A stretch of 64,000 nt of DNA from NCBI GenBank assembly GCA_019914995.1, contig CM034141.1, positions 5,062,001 to 5,126,000 of the forward strand, given 5' to 3'. The translations under genes were made by a program, and so were the position numbers. The DNA comes from Acanthochlamys bracteata (lineage: Eukaryota > Streptophyta > Magnoliopsida > Pandanales > Velloziaceae). The notes under the pieces were generated by a model. That model ran no database searches, had not been told where the DNA came from, and saw nothing but the letters and a program-made list of their open reading frames with translations. Each line of letters starts with the position of its first letter. The stretch's first letter is position 1. Shown piece by piece: positions 47,243 through 59,214 of the stretch.

Positions 47243-49573
47243 ATGCAACGACCAATGCGTCCTGATGAGTACTCCTTGAAGGAGACCCGCCCACCCCTCG
47301 GGGGAGGAGGGGTAGCTGGCGACAAGCTCACTACGACATATGATCTTGTTGAACAAATGCAGTACCTTTATGTTCGTGTCGTCAAGGCAAAAGACCTCCC
47401 TCCAAAAGATGTTACAGGAAGTCTTGATCCTTATGTAGAGGTGAAGCTTGGAAATTACAGGGGCACTACGAAACATTTTGAAAAGAAGACAAATCCTGAA
47501 TGGAACCAGGTCTTTGCTTTCTCCAAGGACCGGATTCAAGCCTCTCAACTTGATGTTTTGGTGAAAGACAAGGATTTATTGAAGGATGATTTTGTGGGGA
47601 GGGTGGTGTTTGATCTCAATGAGATACCAAAACGGGTTCCTCCGGACAGTCCATTGGCCCCGCAGTGGTATAGGCTGGAGGATAGGAATGGTATCAAGTT
47701 GGCTAGAGGGGAGATCATGCTGGCTGTCTGGATGGGTACACAAGCGGATGAGGCTTTTCCAGATGCTTGGCATTCAGAAGCTGCAAGTGCTCCTGGTGAT
47801 GGCCTTTCTACTATAAGGTCGAAGGTGTACCTTACTCCCAAGCTTTGGTATCTGCGAGTTAATGTGATAGAGGCCCAGGATTTGGTGCCTGGAGATAAAG
47901 GTAGATACCCTGAAGTCTATGTCAAGGTTGTGCTTGGCAACCAACTTGGGCGGACCAGGATATCTCCAAGCAGGAGCCTGAACCCAATGTGGAACGAGGA
48001 CTTGTTATTTGTTGTAGCAGAACCTTTTGAAGAGCATCTTGTACTCAGTGTTGAGGACAGGATTGGACAGAACAAGGATGAGGTGCTGGGAAAGACAATT
48101 ATTCCCTTGCAGAATGTGGATAGGCGACTTGATTTTAAGCCAGTTAACTCGAGGTGGTATAATCTTGAGAAGCATGTGTTTGTAGAGAATGGCGAGAAGA
48201 GAAAGGAAGTCAAATTTTCCAGCCGAATCCATCTGAGGATTTGTTTGGATGGTGGGTACCATGTTTTGGATGAATCGACACACTACAGCAGTGATCTCAG
48301 ACCTACAGCGAAGCAGTTGTGGAAGCCCAGCATTGGCGTTCTTGAATTGGGTGTCTTGACTGCTCAGGGACTGCTACCAATGAAAACGAAGGATGGTCGA
48401 GGGACTACTGATGCATACTGTGTTGCAAAATATGGTCAGAAATGGATTCGTACAAGGACCATCATCGATAGCTTTAGTCCAAAGTGGAATGAGCAGTACA
48501 CTTGGGAGGTCTATGATCCTTGTACTGTTGTCACAATTGGAGTTTTTGACAATGGCCACTTGCATGGTTGGGACAAAGCATCTGGAGGCAGGGACAATAG
48601 AATTGGAAAAGTCCGTATCCGTCTCTCAACGCTTGAAACTGATCGTGTGTACACCCACTCTTATCCTCTTATAGTTCTGCTACCTTCTGGGGTGAAAAAA
48701 ATGGGTGAGATTCAGCTTGCTGTTCGCTTCACCGGCTCATCCCTACTCAATATGCTGTACATGTACTCACAACCGTTGTTACCAAAGATGCACTACCTCT
48801 ACCCGTTGTCTGTCAGCCAGCTTGATCTCCTGAGACACCAAGCAACTCAAATAGTCTCAATGAGGCTGGCCCGTGCGGAGCCTCCTCTGACAAAGGAGGT
48901 TGTTGAATATATGCTGGATGTAGACTCGCACATGTGGAGCATGAGAAAGAGCAAAGCAAATTTCTTCAGGATAATGGGGATCTTAAGCCCAGTGATTGCA
49001 GTTGGGAAATGGTTTGACCAGATTTGCCATTGGAAGAATCCAATAACTACGGTGCTGATCCACATTCTCTTCATTATCCTGGTACTGTATCCTGAGCTTA
49101 TACTTCCCACGGTTTTCCTTTACCTGTTCTTGATTGGTGTGTGGTACTATCGTTGGAGGCCAAGACAGCCTCCTCATATGGACACTAGGCTCTCTCATGC
49201 TGACACCGCCCATCCTGATGAGCTTGACGAAGAGTTTGATTCATTCCCGACATCCCGCCCAGGTGATATTGTGAGGAATAGATATGATCGTTTGAGGAGT
49301 GTTGCAGGGAGGATACAGACAGTGGTAGGTGACCTGGCAACTCAGGGTGAGAGGCTCCAGTCTTTGCTGAGCTGGAGAGATCCAAGAGCAACTGCACTCT
49401 TTGTGACATTCTGTTTAATTGCTGCAATAGTCCTCTATGTGACACCATTCCGTGTGATAGCTTTTCTTGCAGGAATATATGTCTTGAGGCATCCAAGGTT
49501 CCGTCACAAGCTCCCTTCGGTTCCACTGAACTTCTTCAGGAGACTGCCTGCAAAAACTGATAGCATGTTGTGA
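47243..49573 (+). CDS. MCTP: multiple C2 domain and transmembrane region protein (MCTP3/4-like, FTIP family), 776 aa
   Basis: Single uninterrupted coding exon. Residues 1-37 are a short N-terminal tail. Three C2 domains follow at about 38-165 (YLYVRVVKAKDLPPKD, GSLDPYVEVKLGN), 198-325 (WYLRVNVIEAQDL) and 360-490 (GVLELGVLTAQGL, GTTDAYCVAKYGQ). A C-terminal phosphoribosyltransferase-C-type region (about 620-776) has two membrane segments (about VLIHILFIILVLYPELILP and ATALFVTFCLIAAIVLYV). Length and order match Arabidopsis MCTP3/MCTP4. These ER proteins tether the ER to the plasma membrane at plasmodesmata through Ca2+- and lipid-binding C2 domains, and related FTIPs move florigen and homeodomain proteins. 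That function is inferred from the family. The frame is intact with no missing motif. A decayed relative lies 35 kb upstream on the same strand. Confidence 0.95.
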   Translation: MQRPMRPDEYSLKETRPPLGGGGVAGDKLTTTYDLVEQMQYLYVRVVKAKDLPPKDVTGSLDPYVEVKLGNYRGTTKHFEKKTNPEWNQVFAFSKDRIQASQLDVLVKDKDLLKDDFVGRVVFDLNEIPKRVPPDSPLAPQWYRLEDRNGIKLARGEIMLAVWMGTQADEAFPDAWHSEAASAPGDGLSTIRSKVYLTPKLWYLRVNVIEAQDLVPGDKGRYPEVYVKVVLGNQLGRTRISPSRSLNPMWNEDLLFVVAEPFEEHLVLSVEDRIGQNKDEVLGKTIIPLQNVDRRLDFKPVNSRWYNLEKHVFVENGEKRKEVKFSSRIHLRICLDGGYHVLDESTHYSSDLRPTAKQLWKPSIGVLELGVLTAQGLLPMKTKDGRGTTDAYCVAKYGQKWIRTRTIIDSFSPKWNEQYTWEVYDPCTVVTIGVFDNGHLHGWDKASGGRDNRIGKVRIRLSTLETDRVYTHSYPLIVLLPSGVKKMGEIQLAVRFTGSSLLNMLYMYSQPLLPKMHYLYPLSVSQLDLLRHQATQIVSMRLARAEPPLTKEVVEYMLDVDSHMWSMRKSKANFFRIMGILSPVIAVGKWFDQICHWKNPITTVLIHILFIILVLYPELILPTVFLYLFLIGVWYYRWRPRQPPHMDTRLSHADTAHPDELDEEFDSFPTSRPGDIVRNRYDRLRSVAGRIQTVVGDLATQGERLQSLLSWRDPRATALFVTFCLIAAIVLYVTPFRVIAFLAGIYVLRHPRFRHKLPSVPLNFFRRLPAKTDSML

Positions 49574-50390
49574 GAGGGCCTTTTCATGCTATGAGCCTTC
49601 CTCCCATCAGTAGGTATAAGCAAGAAGGAAAGACGTGAAGCTGTATATTATCTTTTCGTTCTCCACCAATTTGATAGTTGTATGCTTCCTAGTATATGAT
49701 CTCCATTCTGTGTCCGTAAGATGTTATCTCTATGTTGTTTGTTTAGATTGTGGTCTTAAAAGCTCGTCCAAGTGAGCTATAAATCTTCAATGACCACCTA
49801 GTTTGCATCAACTACTATTCTCGACTCCTGTAAAATTTTCCGTTTCTTTGGTTTTTGAGTACAAGTTCTTGTTGTGCTTTCTCCTGACAAAATATGGAGC
49901 AGATATTAGTAGTGCATGTGAACCTTCTATTCTTAATGATATAAAATGTTTAGATTTTTCGGTAACCTGTCCTTTTCAAGTTTGATATGGACATGTCAGT
50001 ATATGGTTTCCCATTTTCATCATATAAGAGAGTGATGGAACTTTGGCTTGGGGGATTGTTGTCTTTATTTATAATCAGCTTTGCTCTCATTCATCTGCAA
50101 GGATTCTGAAAGCCACTATTTCATTCCCTAAGTTTGGTAAGCTGTCATGAACTTACAAATTTTGTTCATACACTTTTTCTATAGTTGGTTGGTGCTGCTG
50201 GTATTACCTGCTCTTTGGCTCTGACGTCTCAAGCTGTATCATCTTAGCAAGTATCTCTAGTGTTGGTGTTTTCCATAAATGCCAATTGTGCGCGCGTGTT
50301 TGGAACTAAAATTTGGTTTAGGTAATGTTGAAACCCGCCAAGAAACTTATTTTCGCTCTTATTTTGATGCATAATGCTTGGCCATTAAGA

Positions 50391-50600
50391 GAGCGTTTGA
50401 AAGTAAAAATAAATTTTTTCTAAAATAAAATATTATTTTTTTTTTAAAATGAGTTTTTTAAATAAAAATAAAAATATATAATACAAAATTTTATTATAAT
50501 AGAATTTTTTATATTTTTAAAATTTTTAAATCATTTTTTTAAATATCTATAAAATATATATTAAAAAATAAAAAATTAAAAATTAACGTTGAAAAAACGC
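50391..50600. mobile_element. MITE-like block abutting a family A MITE
   Basis: It starts GAGAGCGTTTGAAAGT and ends near AACGTTGAAAAAACGCT. The ends are weak inverted partners around AGCGTTT. The A/T-rich body resembles family B blocks. Boundaries are uncertain. Confidence 0.4.
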
Positions 50601-50608
50601 TAAGTTAT

Positions 50609-50857
50609 GGGCGTGTTTATTTTGATAGAAAAGTGAATGAAGTAAGTTTTTTTAAAACTCATTTGAAAAAATTAAATTAAAAATTAAAAATATTTAATAA
50701 AAAATAAAATTATATATTAATATAATATTTATAGTAAGTTTTAAAAATAAAATTTAAAAAAAAATTTATTAATAAAAATTTTTATTTTAATTAGTATATA
50801 TTTTATATTGGAAGTGAGTTGAAAAAAATTGAGTTTGAGGTGCTGATAAATACGCCC
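50609..50857. mobile_element. Tourist-like MITE, family A copy 4
   Basis: It starts GGGCGTGTTTATTTTGATAG and ends GCTGATAAATACGCCC. The interior matches the copy at 42,104 closely. Flanking triplets are TAT and TAA, one base apart from a direct repeat. Confidence 0.75.
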
Positions 50858-51035
50858 TAAATGGTGTTTAAAAATATATAAGAAAGCTTACAGGTCCGAG
50901 TTGTGACATTAACGCCCATCTTGCCTGTTCTGTACTTCTCATCTCACCGGTTCCCAGTGTGGCACAATATCGTGAACTCGATCGGCTCTGAAGATGCATC
51001 CAACAGTTTATAGAACTTTTCTTTCACTGCAGCAA

Positions 51036-51190
51036 TAAAACAACGCCGAAATTCATATTACCTTTATTTCAAGAATGATAATGATTGTTTGGTGGAGCTC
51101 ACCGGAACTCCGGCCAAGAAACTAATTAAAATTCTCGAGGGACCGAAAAGTTCTTATCTTCAAAGATTCTTCTACGTCGATAACCAAGAG
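51036..51190 (+). other. coding-like segment, unrecognised
   Basis: A frame after a possible acceptor (CACTGCAG) reads AIKQRRNSYYLYFKNDNDC and continues to FFYVDNQE just before GTATTC, a possible donor. Codon use looks more coding-like than the surroundings, but there is no start, no clear partner exon and no family I can name. It could be a stray exon or a transposon-derived fragment. Confidence 0.3.
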
Positions 51191-52554
51191 GTATTCATAC
51201 GCTTCATCTGCTAGCTATTTATTGATTTTTTCAATCTCAAACGTAGTGTTACCGAGGGAGGAATTGAGTTTCCTTTCTTCTTGGTTGATTGATCTTTCAC
51301 TGTTATTTATTTATTTTTTTTGATAAGCCAGATCCGATATTAAAAAACTATTTGGGAAGATGGTTCACAAATGTGTCCATCGGAAATCTCTTCACTAATG
51401 AAATTTCATACCTTTTTGACAAAAAAGAAAAAAAAGAAGCAGTAACAGTGGCAAAATGTTAATATCTCGATAAAAAATATTCTAATTACAAGTGATTTAC
51501 AGCATATTGATATACACGCTCTTCGATACTCTGAAATCCCTCGGAGCTAAACTCGTTATTTTTTCTGATCTTTCTTCATTTGTTTATTAATGTTATTTTA
51601 ATTTTATTTATTGGAAAAAGGCATTGCCTGTGAATTTCATTAGAAAAAGTTTGTCACCCGGTCGAAGAAGTACATGATCAAGATACAACAAAACCAGCAG
51701 GAGTATTAAGATTTTTTTCATATCCAAACCAAAGGTAAGAAGAGATGGGAGTTAAACTTTTTTTCTTTAATTTTTTTGGTCTTTGCTGTAAGCCTTAAAT
51801 CAAAATTGTTAATATTTTCTTTCTAAGTTTATCATCTGGAGATGATAGGCAAAGGACTATTCTTCTAGTAGCATCACGCATAAAAATTAGTACAAGAATG
51901 TTAAAATTCTTAACGGAAGAGTGAATGCTTTGTAGCATTCTGAAACATATAGTGTTCAATGCCTTCCAAAGAAATTTAGAGAAAGACATCCCTAGTGGTC
52001 TGCCAATGGACTGGTTCCTGTGAAGAAGTCTGCAATAAGCTGATGAGAGAATGAACTCATACCAATAATAAAATAGAAAAATGTTAACACGTCAAATTAT
52101 AGAAAGCTGATAATTAATCAATAAGTTGTACTTTGATTCCGCCAACAGTGTTGTGTATCAATACAAGTCTACTAGTCAATCACATCTGTTAAGTGCTTGT
52201 TCAAAAGGGAATAGAATTTCCAAGAAAACTTCTTTCATTCTTTCTCCATAAATCAAAAAGTAGATTGAGCTTGCATTCTTTTTCTAATGTCATATTGTCT
52301 ACTGATATCGTCTTCTTGAATCAGCAAAACTGCTATAAGCATGCCATCCGCCAATAATGGTAATATAAGTAATAGCAAATGTAAAGTTTTGCGCCTTGTC
52401 ACTTTTGAGTTTGGTAAAATTGCTACAGGCTCATTCGACGAAGTGGTGATACTGTCAGTATCTCTATGGTCTTGAACCCTATGGAATCCTTTTCTTCCAT
52501 ACGATCAGCCAATATTGGGCTGCTTGGCATTTAGTAAGGATCCAAACTTGTTGC

Positions 52555-52645
52555 CTATCAGAGCTTTCAGCAGAGAGGGTCTGAAGTTGTGTATGCTTTA
52601 GATGGAAAGAGGATTGGATTCAGGCCTAAGGCTTGCAGCTATAGT
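52555..52645 (+). pseudogene. possible C-terminal scrap of an aspartyl protease gene
   Basis: The reading FQQRGSEVVYALDGKRIGF followed by RPKACS resembles the C-terminal strand of plant pepsin-type (A1) proteases, where a QQG, then VVYDL, then IGF and a Cys occur. Upstream sequence has stops and no catalytic DTG/DSG motif. The match is short. Confidence 0.35.
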
Positions 52646-54796
52646 GATATTCTACAAAGAATCATTGAGTACATATATGGCATAGTGTGCTTGTGAGAAA
52701 ATATACACGCTAAACAAAGTGAGAAAATACACACGCTAAACAAAGTGTTATGGAAATTTGTGTGATTCTATGTATTTGTTCAACTTGGTGAGCTTTGTTA
52801 TTCTACTTCAGTTTGCAATACGTCAGAATTTTTAGTGGAAGAATGTTAAAAAATCTTTGAAAATTTATGAAGTTGGTAGTGGTATTTCTGGGGCCAGCTT
52901 CATTTATGACATTTCTTTGGGTCCAAATCTTCTGCACCATAGTCTCTAGACTAATATGTCACCACCAACTAAATCATGACATGTTTCTTAATATCTATAT
53001 CCTACCAATTCATGTGTCTTTTCTGTTGTATTTTTTTTTCTCCGACTTCTTGCTGTGAAATCTCGTAATGGCAAGATGAAATAGTTTTGATCCTGAATAT
53101 GGTGCATAAAGTATATTGGATTTCCTGTTAAGTGCCTAGTAAACTTATACGAGTAGGAGACCCAAAAGAAGAGAGAAGTATTTGAAGCTGCTGTTATGTC
53201 ATTCGAGAATGAAGTTTAATTTCGATCAAATTTATCAGCTATCAATCCGTATATCTGGGACTTACGCGATACCATTTTTCTACAGGTTTTGGAGGTGCAA
53301 CGAATCCAAGTAACTAAAGCCTAATGCTACTGTACTTTTGGTATGTGTTGCAAGAACATCTTTTTCATATGTTGAATGTAACCTGTTATTGCAGAGTTGA
53401 TTTTCAATTTTGAATCTGTATATTTTCCCACAGGAACCAGAGTACTAGGAAATTTGTTTCATCATGAGATTCAGTTTCTCATATCTTTCGGATTTCAGAG
53501 CCCAATTTTAAGGTTGCTGCAGCATGCTGAACCATATACTAGCAAGTCATATGTTCCAGGCACAGAATAACTTTTCCGTTGAACACTTGAATTTTGTGTT
53601 TTATGTCAAACATCTAGCACGGTGTACCCTTCTTATTAACAAGCTTCTACGCCTCATCGGCAGAGACAAAATTCACTTCAGCTCTGATTACTGTTTTTGT
53701 CTTCCTAAATGGCTTATGATGATTCAAAGATCCACAATGGATAATTCTTAGAGTTGCACAAGCTAACCTGGCACTCAAAACAACCGCAAAAGCATAATAC
53801 AAACGTAAAATTATTTCTGTAAATTTTTTGGAACTGAAAGCAATGTATAGCTGGAACAACTGCAGCTGTAGATAAACCAAGAGCAGCAGCCATGATGTTT
53901 CTATCAATCTAAGATTGCAAATAATGTTGTGTGTTTCTCTCTGGATTAACATGGAAGGCGAGCTAGCTGTGGCCATTAGAATTTAGCTCACCGATGAGAA
54001 GCTGACACGACTTGCGTTGGAGCAACTGGATAAACTACTTGAGAAGGGATAGAAGAAGTGAAGGACAACTGCTTTACTTCTTGCATCCTTTATGTTTGAA
54101 GGCCTTGGCTAGAGTGCACCACCAGCTAGTAGATTACCAAGTTACTAGTAAAATGATAGGTAGACAAAATGCAAGTACCATTGGTCCTCTTTCACTGCTT
54201 CATATTCCTCACCAGACATAACTCACCTTGGGTGTTTTAATGACTCGAAAGATGGTCTTCTAAGTTCTAACCTAGACCATAATCGAATCTAAAGATGTCA
54301 ATTAAAAGTCCTGTTCAACTGTTGGCACAAGTGAGACATACCACATTATGCATTATGCATGGTATGGTTGCGACCAGCGTCAATCATATTATGAACACAA
54401 ACCTTCACAACAGTCAACTTCGTTACATTCGTCTGAACCAATCAACAATCAAGTAAATGGTAATCAAAGTTCATACTCATACTGAATAAAGGCTAGCAGA
54501 TAAACATCATGAACTTTTAAACCATGTGAAGGGCAGCTCGACTAGAACATTGGGTTGAAATTATCCATGATTCACCAAGATTTCTCACCGCACATTCACA
54601 TAGTTAACATAAAGAGCGACAACACTGGGAAATTGATTGAAGCTCAGCACTTTTTGTTTAAAAAAATGGCCTCAATTAACCAAGCAACGTTGAGAAGATC
54701 CCAGTACTTCATGAACTAAGGAAACAGGGTTACAGGACTTGAGCCATTTCTGACTAGACTTCAAGCAGTTCTACTTCTATACACGGGTAGGTAAAA

Positions 54797-57166
54797 TTAG
54801 TTCATAAGCCTTTTCTCAACTGTGTACGGATAGTATTCCTTGCCAGTGTCCACTCTAGTTGTACAGCCACCTATATCCAGCAAGGATGAAGTGAATGCCA
54901 GAGCAGACCCTGCAGAGATAGCTGAAGAGATGCTTCTTCCTGAAAATAATTAGAAGATGCAAAGATTAGGCCTAAGAATGATGTAAACACGAGTTTATAC
55001 AAAATTGTTTAGTTTGGACAATTTCAATGCAAAGTTATGGACTGGTTTAAAATGCACGTGTTTCTTGTCATCCTTTCCCTTATAGAAGATTATACCAAAC
55101 CAGAACTTCTACATCTATATCCCTAAGCTGTTGCTGAGATAAGTAAAAACTTCCATCTCACCAAGCTTGAAAGCTACATGACTGCATATTAGTATGCGGA
55201 ATAATAAAGTTCTGATACATAACCTAGAAGCAAAAGAAAAGCATTCATAAAGCCACGAAATTATTAGAAAAGATACAACCTCAAGTAAAATATTAGAAAT
55301 TCCAAATAGGCATAGAAGGTGTCCCATTCTAAAATGCAAGATACTCAATGTTCAAGTGATAGACAAAACGCCAAAAATGACAGGAAAACAGGTCAGGAAG
55401 GTCCAACCTGTACATCAAAAGTATTCAACCTGCATTTTAAATAGGTAGATACACGATAGGAAACACTGTCTCACATGCGCAAGTACAAGAACTTTGTTTT
55501 GAAGCACTTTGCAGTGTAGAGAAGGAAAGATAACACTGAAGGCAATATTTATAGAAGGCGAAGCTACATTTAAGACTGTTATTCTTTTTCTAAAATGGTT
55601 GCCTTTATAATAACAATCACCTTATTGTCACAGTCAAATGCATGCGAGGAAATGAACATACATGAGATAAATTTAGATAACATATTCACAGTAACAAGAA
55701 ATCTTAAAGGAACTCAGGATGCCAATATGTGCGCAAAAAAGAATCAACATACAAGTTAAAAAAGAAGTTAGCACCCACGATGCTACAAACCCAAAAAGGT
55801 ACTACCTGTTGACATGAATTTATATTGGTTTGTATCTTTGTTATATATAAAAAATTCACACATAAACTAATCAATCTAACCTGGCTGAGAATTAATGTAG
55901 GTTGAATGCGAAAAAGAAAAGGCACATATGAAACATAGTTCCAAGAATTTAATAAAATAAATGTATATGGATTCTAATATTGTCAGTTATATAGTAAATA
56001 ATAATCACAATCATATACATAACTCATAAGATGGAGTGTTATAAGTTACAAACTTTACATTAAACCATCAATTATAACTTTACAATAATTCTACATTCCA
56101 TCCTATACTTGAAGCTTACTGTCCATTAAAATTTGTAATGAATAAAGAGAGTTCCGAGATTTTATAAAATAGAAGTAGAGAAAATATGACTTTTGTAATC
56201 TATGGTTTTACTCTTACTTAGTACCTCACAAATCTATCTATTTTGATATACTTTCTCCTTTTATTTTATTATTTTGATATAGTGTGAATATAATTTAGTC
56301 TCAAGGTAGACCAATGTCTTTTTAAGTAGCAATTGTGATTTTTTTTCTATCTTAAAACCACTATTATAAATTATTTTGTTTAAAAGCTTTTCCAAAAGAA
56401 ATGGCGGCAATAACTTTTTCATACTCTGTTCTTTACAACTTTCTGTTTAGTATTTGACTGATTTGTTTGTACTAAATCATGTAACACATACAAACATTAG
56501 ATTATTTGAACATATGAACTAAACAATTTTGTCATACACAAAAAAAATTATTTAAACATGATGAAAGTTTTGGAAAAATCAATTCATATTTCAACTATCA
56601 TTTGCCAGCAAATAAATAAATTTTAATAGATGCAATTAAACAACCTACATATAATACAAATACATTGTTTAAAAAATAAATTAAAAAAAAGAAATGACCC
56701 CACGGAACCTATGAAGCATCATTTATTATCATATAAACTTGCGATCTTAAACATCATCAGATTTTAATAGTATCATGGAACACAACAAATGATTTAGTAA
56801 AATGCATACAGAAAAGGATTTAATAAATAAATCACCTTTGTATCTAAAAATGGTGGCTCCAGCAACAAAAGCACCCATAGCACCATTTATGATGTCCTTC
56901 TTCATCCTTTGCTTTTCCATAAGCTGCTCTACACCAATATAAATTCCTCCAATGGCACCAAATGTAAGACCATGATTGCCACACATTTTCAGTGTTCTTA
57001 TCAGCGCTGGAAGTGCCACATTTCTCTCAACACGAGGCACATCATACCATGTTGCAACAACAGTACCCCAAATAGATCCAGCAGCTAGCCCAAAAACTGC
57101 ACCCTTCAACGTCTTGATTATTGGACCATCCTCATCATTCAAGTGCTTGACTTGTGGTTCAACCAT
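54797..57166 (-). CDS. OEP163: OEP16-3/B14.7-like Tim17/22/23-family membrane protein, 157 aa
   Basis: Complement of join(54797..54939, 56836..57166); the GT-AG intron is in phase 1, 158 codons in total. The protein has the four-helix Tim17/Tim22/Tim23 (PRAT) layout with glycine-rich membrane helices: LKGAVFGLAAGSIWGTVVAT, NHGLTFGAIGGIYIGVEQL, IINGAMGAFVAGATIF and ISTAISAG-like SISSAISAGSALAFTSS. Length and the start MVEPQVKHLNDEDGPIIKT fit plant OEP16-3, which has been reported in the mitochondrial inner membrane as the B14.7 complex I subunit and related to import pores. The ATG at 57,166 is preferred because a TTTCACAG acceptor lies 7 bp upstream of it, implying a leader intron; an in-frame ATG further upstream at 57,193 would lie in that intron. 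The coding part is intact although a retrotransposon lies just 350 bp upstream. Confidence 0.9.
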
Positions 57167-57512
57167 ACTGATTCTGTGAAAGTAACAATACAAGGAAAAT
57201 CAAAATCAATAAAGAAATCTCAAATTTACAAGCATGAAATACTTGCAGAAAATTTGAAAATAAAGAGAAAAAAACGCATATATTCATAATGCAAATAGCA
57301 CTCAGACTAGCATACATAAGATGCTGAACTAGAAAAATACTTGGAACAAAAGTGGATGTAGTATATCCACACTACTACAAAATCTGTTTATGGAAGAAGA
57401 ATTATTTGGTTAAACCAACAACATCCACCAAGAGTTCAAATTTTAAATCATGAACATACATAAACTAATGAACAAATATTATACACAGGTTCATTATGCA
57501 AAATTTAATTGC

Positions 57513-57517
57513 CAGAC
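57513..57517. repeat. target site duplication (left), CAGAC
   Basis: CAGAC here is repeated at 63,103-63,107, directly outside the right LTR. A 5-bp duplication is standard for Ty3/gypsy integration. Confidence 0.85.
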
Positions 57518-58021
57518 TATCCCATCTTATCAGGAATCCGCTAGAACAAATCCTCAAGAGCAGCTAGACATTACAGCAGCAGAGGGAGAAGCACCAAACC
57601 CCATTATGTCAGACACCTCTGATAGAGGGGACCTCGCCGGAGCCGGCGAGGTCAGAGCCGGCAAGCACGGCCAGCATGTAGGGCATGTCCCGGCTGCGGG
57701 CCCTGACTAGGCCAGCAGCCAAGTAGACATCCAGATGAGGCACCCAGTGTTGGCGCCAAAGCATTATGGTGACCCGGGTGCAAATAATCACCCAGGTTGG
57801 CACCCGGGTGAACATGCCAACTTGGCATATAGATTCTATTTGAAATCTTTAGAGTTTTAGTTAGTTTTAAATTTCTTTCCTTATTTAGAGAGTTGTATCT
57901 CGAGTAGATTTTTCTTAGTTTGGAAGGAATTCTCTATAAATAATTGTAAGTCCCTTAAGTAAAGGGGCATGGAATAAAGCTTGTTTTATTTGTTCTAGTT
58001 CTTCTTAAAGTTAGTGTTACA
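57518..58021 (+). repeat. left LTR
   Basis: It contains a promoter-like CTATAAATAA near 57,933, an AATAAAG signal near 57,973, a perfect 9-bp-arm hairpin at 57,632-57,651 and two CACCCGGGTG-like words. Confidence 0.9.
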
Positions 58022-58054
58022 TTTGTTTTATTTGTTCTAGAGCCACCGGTCTCA

Positions 58055-59187
58055 ATGGAGACCTCTGCCGCTGCAGCAACTTCGCCAAATTCTCCGGCAT
58101 CACCAACGTCGACATCTACCATTCATGCCGGAAACTTCCTCCAAATACCACCCACCCCTATTCCCCTACCATCCAGCCCTCAACCAAGCTTACAAGATCA
58201 TCTCCTTCACATCACAAATATGATCGCACACTTAGCCACCGATTTTCAAGAACATAAGCGTGAGCTCGGCACTATGCAACTTGGCCTACACAATCTTAAG
58301 ACTTCGGTTGCTACCATAACGTTCAAACCTAACATATCCCCTGTCAAACACCATCCTTCCTCTGCAGTTTCAATAACCAATTATGCTCCTACTGTTGCAC
58401 CACCCCACCACAACCCACCTTCCCTACGTTTGGTTCCTTCCACACAAGCACGCAGCCTCATGCCCACGCAACACCCTTTCCAGCATCTGGCACACCTCCA
58501 CTGAACCCACCTCAACAACAACCCCTCCCACACTACAGTCCTCCAACTCAACCGCGGCCCACATCCTTCTCTACTATCGAACAGCCACAATACTCACCTA
58601 GAGACAAACATAAGTTTGCAGCATTTGATGGCTTTGGCCCTAATGAGTGGATTTACTCCGCCAATCGGTATTTTCGTTACTATCACACCCCGCCATGGGA
58701 AAAAGTTTTTATTGCGTCTATGTACCTCCATGACGGCGCCAACCGGTGGTACCAAAATTATGAACGGGATCATCCAAACCACTCGTGGGACAAGTTCACC
58801 GATGCACTCCTTCTACGGTTTGGGCCCAACGCATTTGGGAACCCAAGCTATGCTCTAAAACAACTCACCCAAACGGGTTTGGTGGCGGACTATCAAAAAT
58901 CTTTCAAAGACCTTCGCATATGGATTCCACACACACAAGAAACGAACCTTATCGGACATTTTTGCGGAGGACTCTCTCGTCGGATTTTGCTGGAGGTTAT
59001 GTCCAGGGAACCGCAGACGTTGCAACAAGCATATCGACTTGCTTGCATGTGTGAACTCAAGCACTCTTATGAATCACAGCTCCAACGGTCCTCTCGTTTT
59101 CCTGCTGGCCGTTTCTCCCATTCTACCTCGCCAGCTTCAACGTCTACTGCCAATGCTGCCCTCCCTTCAGCTTCAACATCGCATTAA
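58055..59187 (+). pseudogene. retrotransposon gag, frameshifted
   Basis: The first frame opens at METSAAAA (58,055) and ends at 58,504 after a Pro/Ser/Thr-rich N-terminus. The capsid-like retrotransposon gag domain (WYQNY, then FGNPSYALKQLTQTG, then FCGGLSRRILLEV) continues in other frames from about 58,600 to 59,187. At least two frame changes are needed to follow it. Gag would form the particle that packages the element RNA. Confidence 0.8.
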
Positions 59188-59214
59188 GCTTCCGCTACCT
59201 TCAACAGCCGTAAC

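Larger units (their letters stand above)
45080..49573 (+). other. transcribed region of the intact MCTP gene, with leader intron
   Basis: A CT- and GA-rich leader exon ends at 45,440 with the donor CAAG|GTAAGG. The intron runs to an acceptor at 47,210 (AATAG) or 47,222 (CCTAG), about 1.8 kb. The coding exon then begins at 47,243. A long intron in the 5' untranslated region followed by a single coding exon is common for this MCTP subgroup. The intron holds a 31-bp tandem duplication (45,841-45,902) and a MITE (46,428-46,680). Confidence 0.65.
49600..54780. other. intergenic region without a convincing gene
   Basis: After the MCTP 3' untranslated region, two MITE-like blocks abut at 50,390-50,860. 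A coding-like segment at about 51,036-51,190 and an aspartyl-protease-like scrap at about 52,555-52,645 are listed separately. A 26-bp near-perfect tandem pair (GAGAAAATA(T/C)ACACGCTAAAC) lies near 52,692-52,746. The rest is A/T-rich with no family signature. Confidence 0.45.

Noticed and set aside
47240-49526. Many antisense and out-of-frame open frames over the MCTP gene
   Set aside because: Shadows of a long, GC-richer coding exon.
53647-53976. 109-codon open frame (-)
   Set aside because: No family signature, no neighbouring exon with matching phase.
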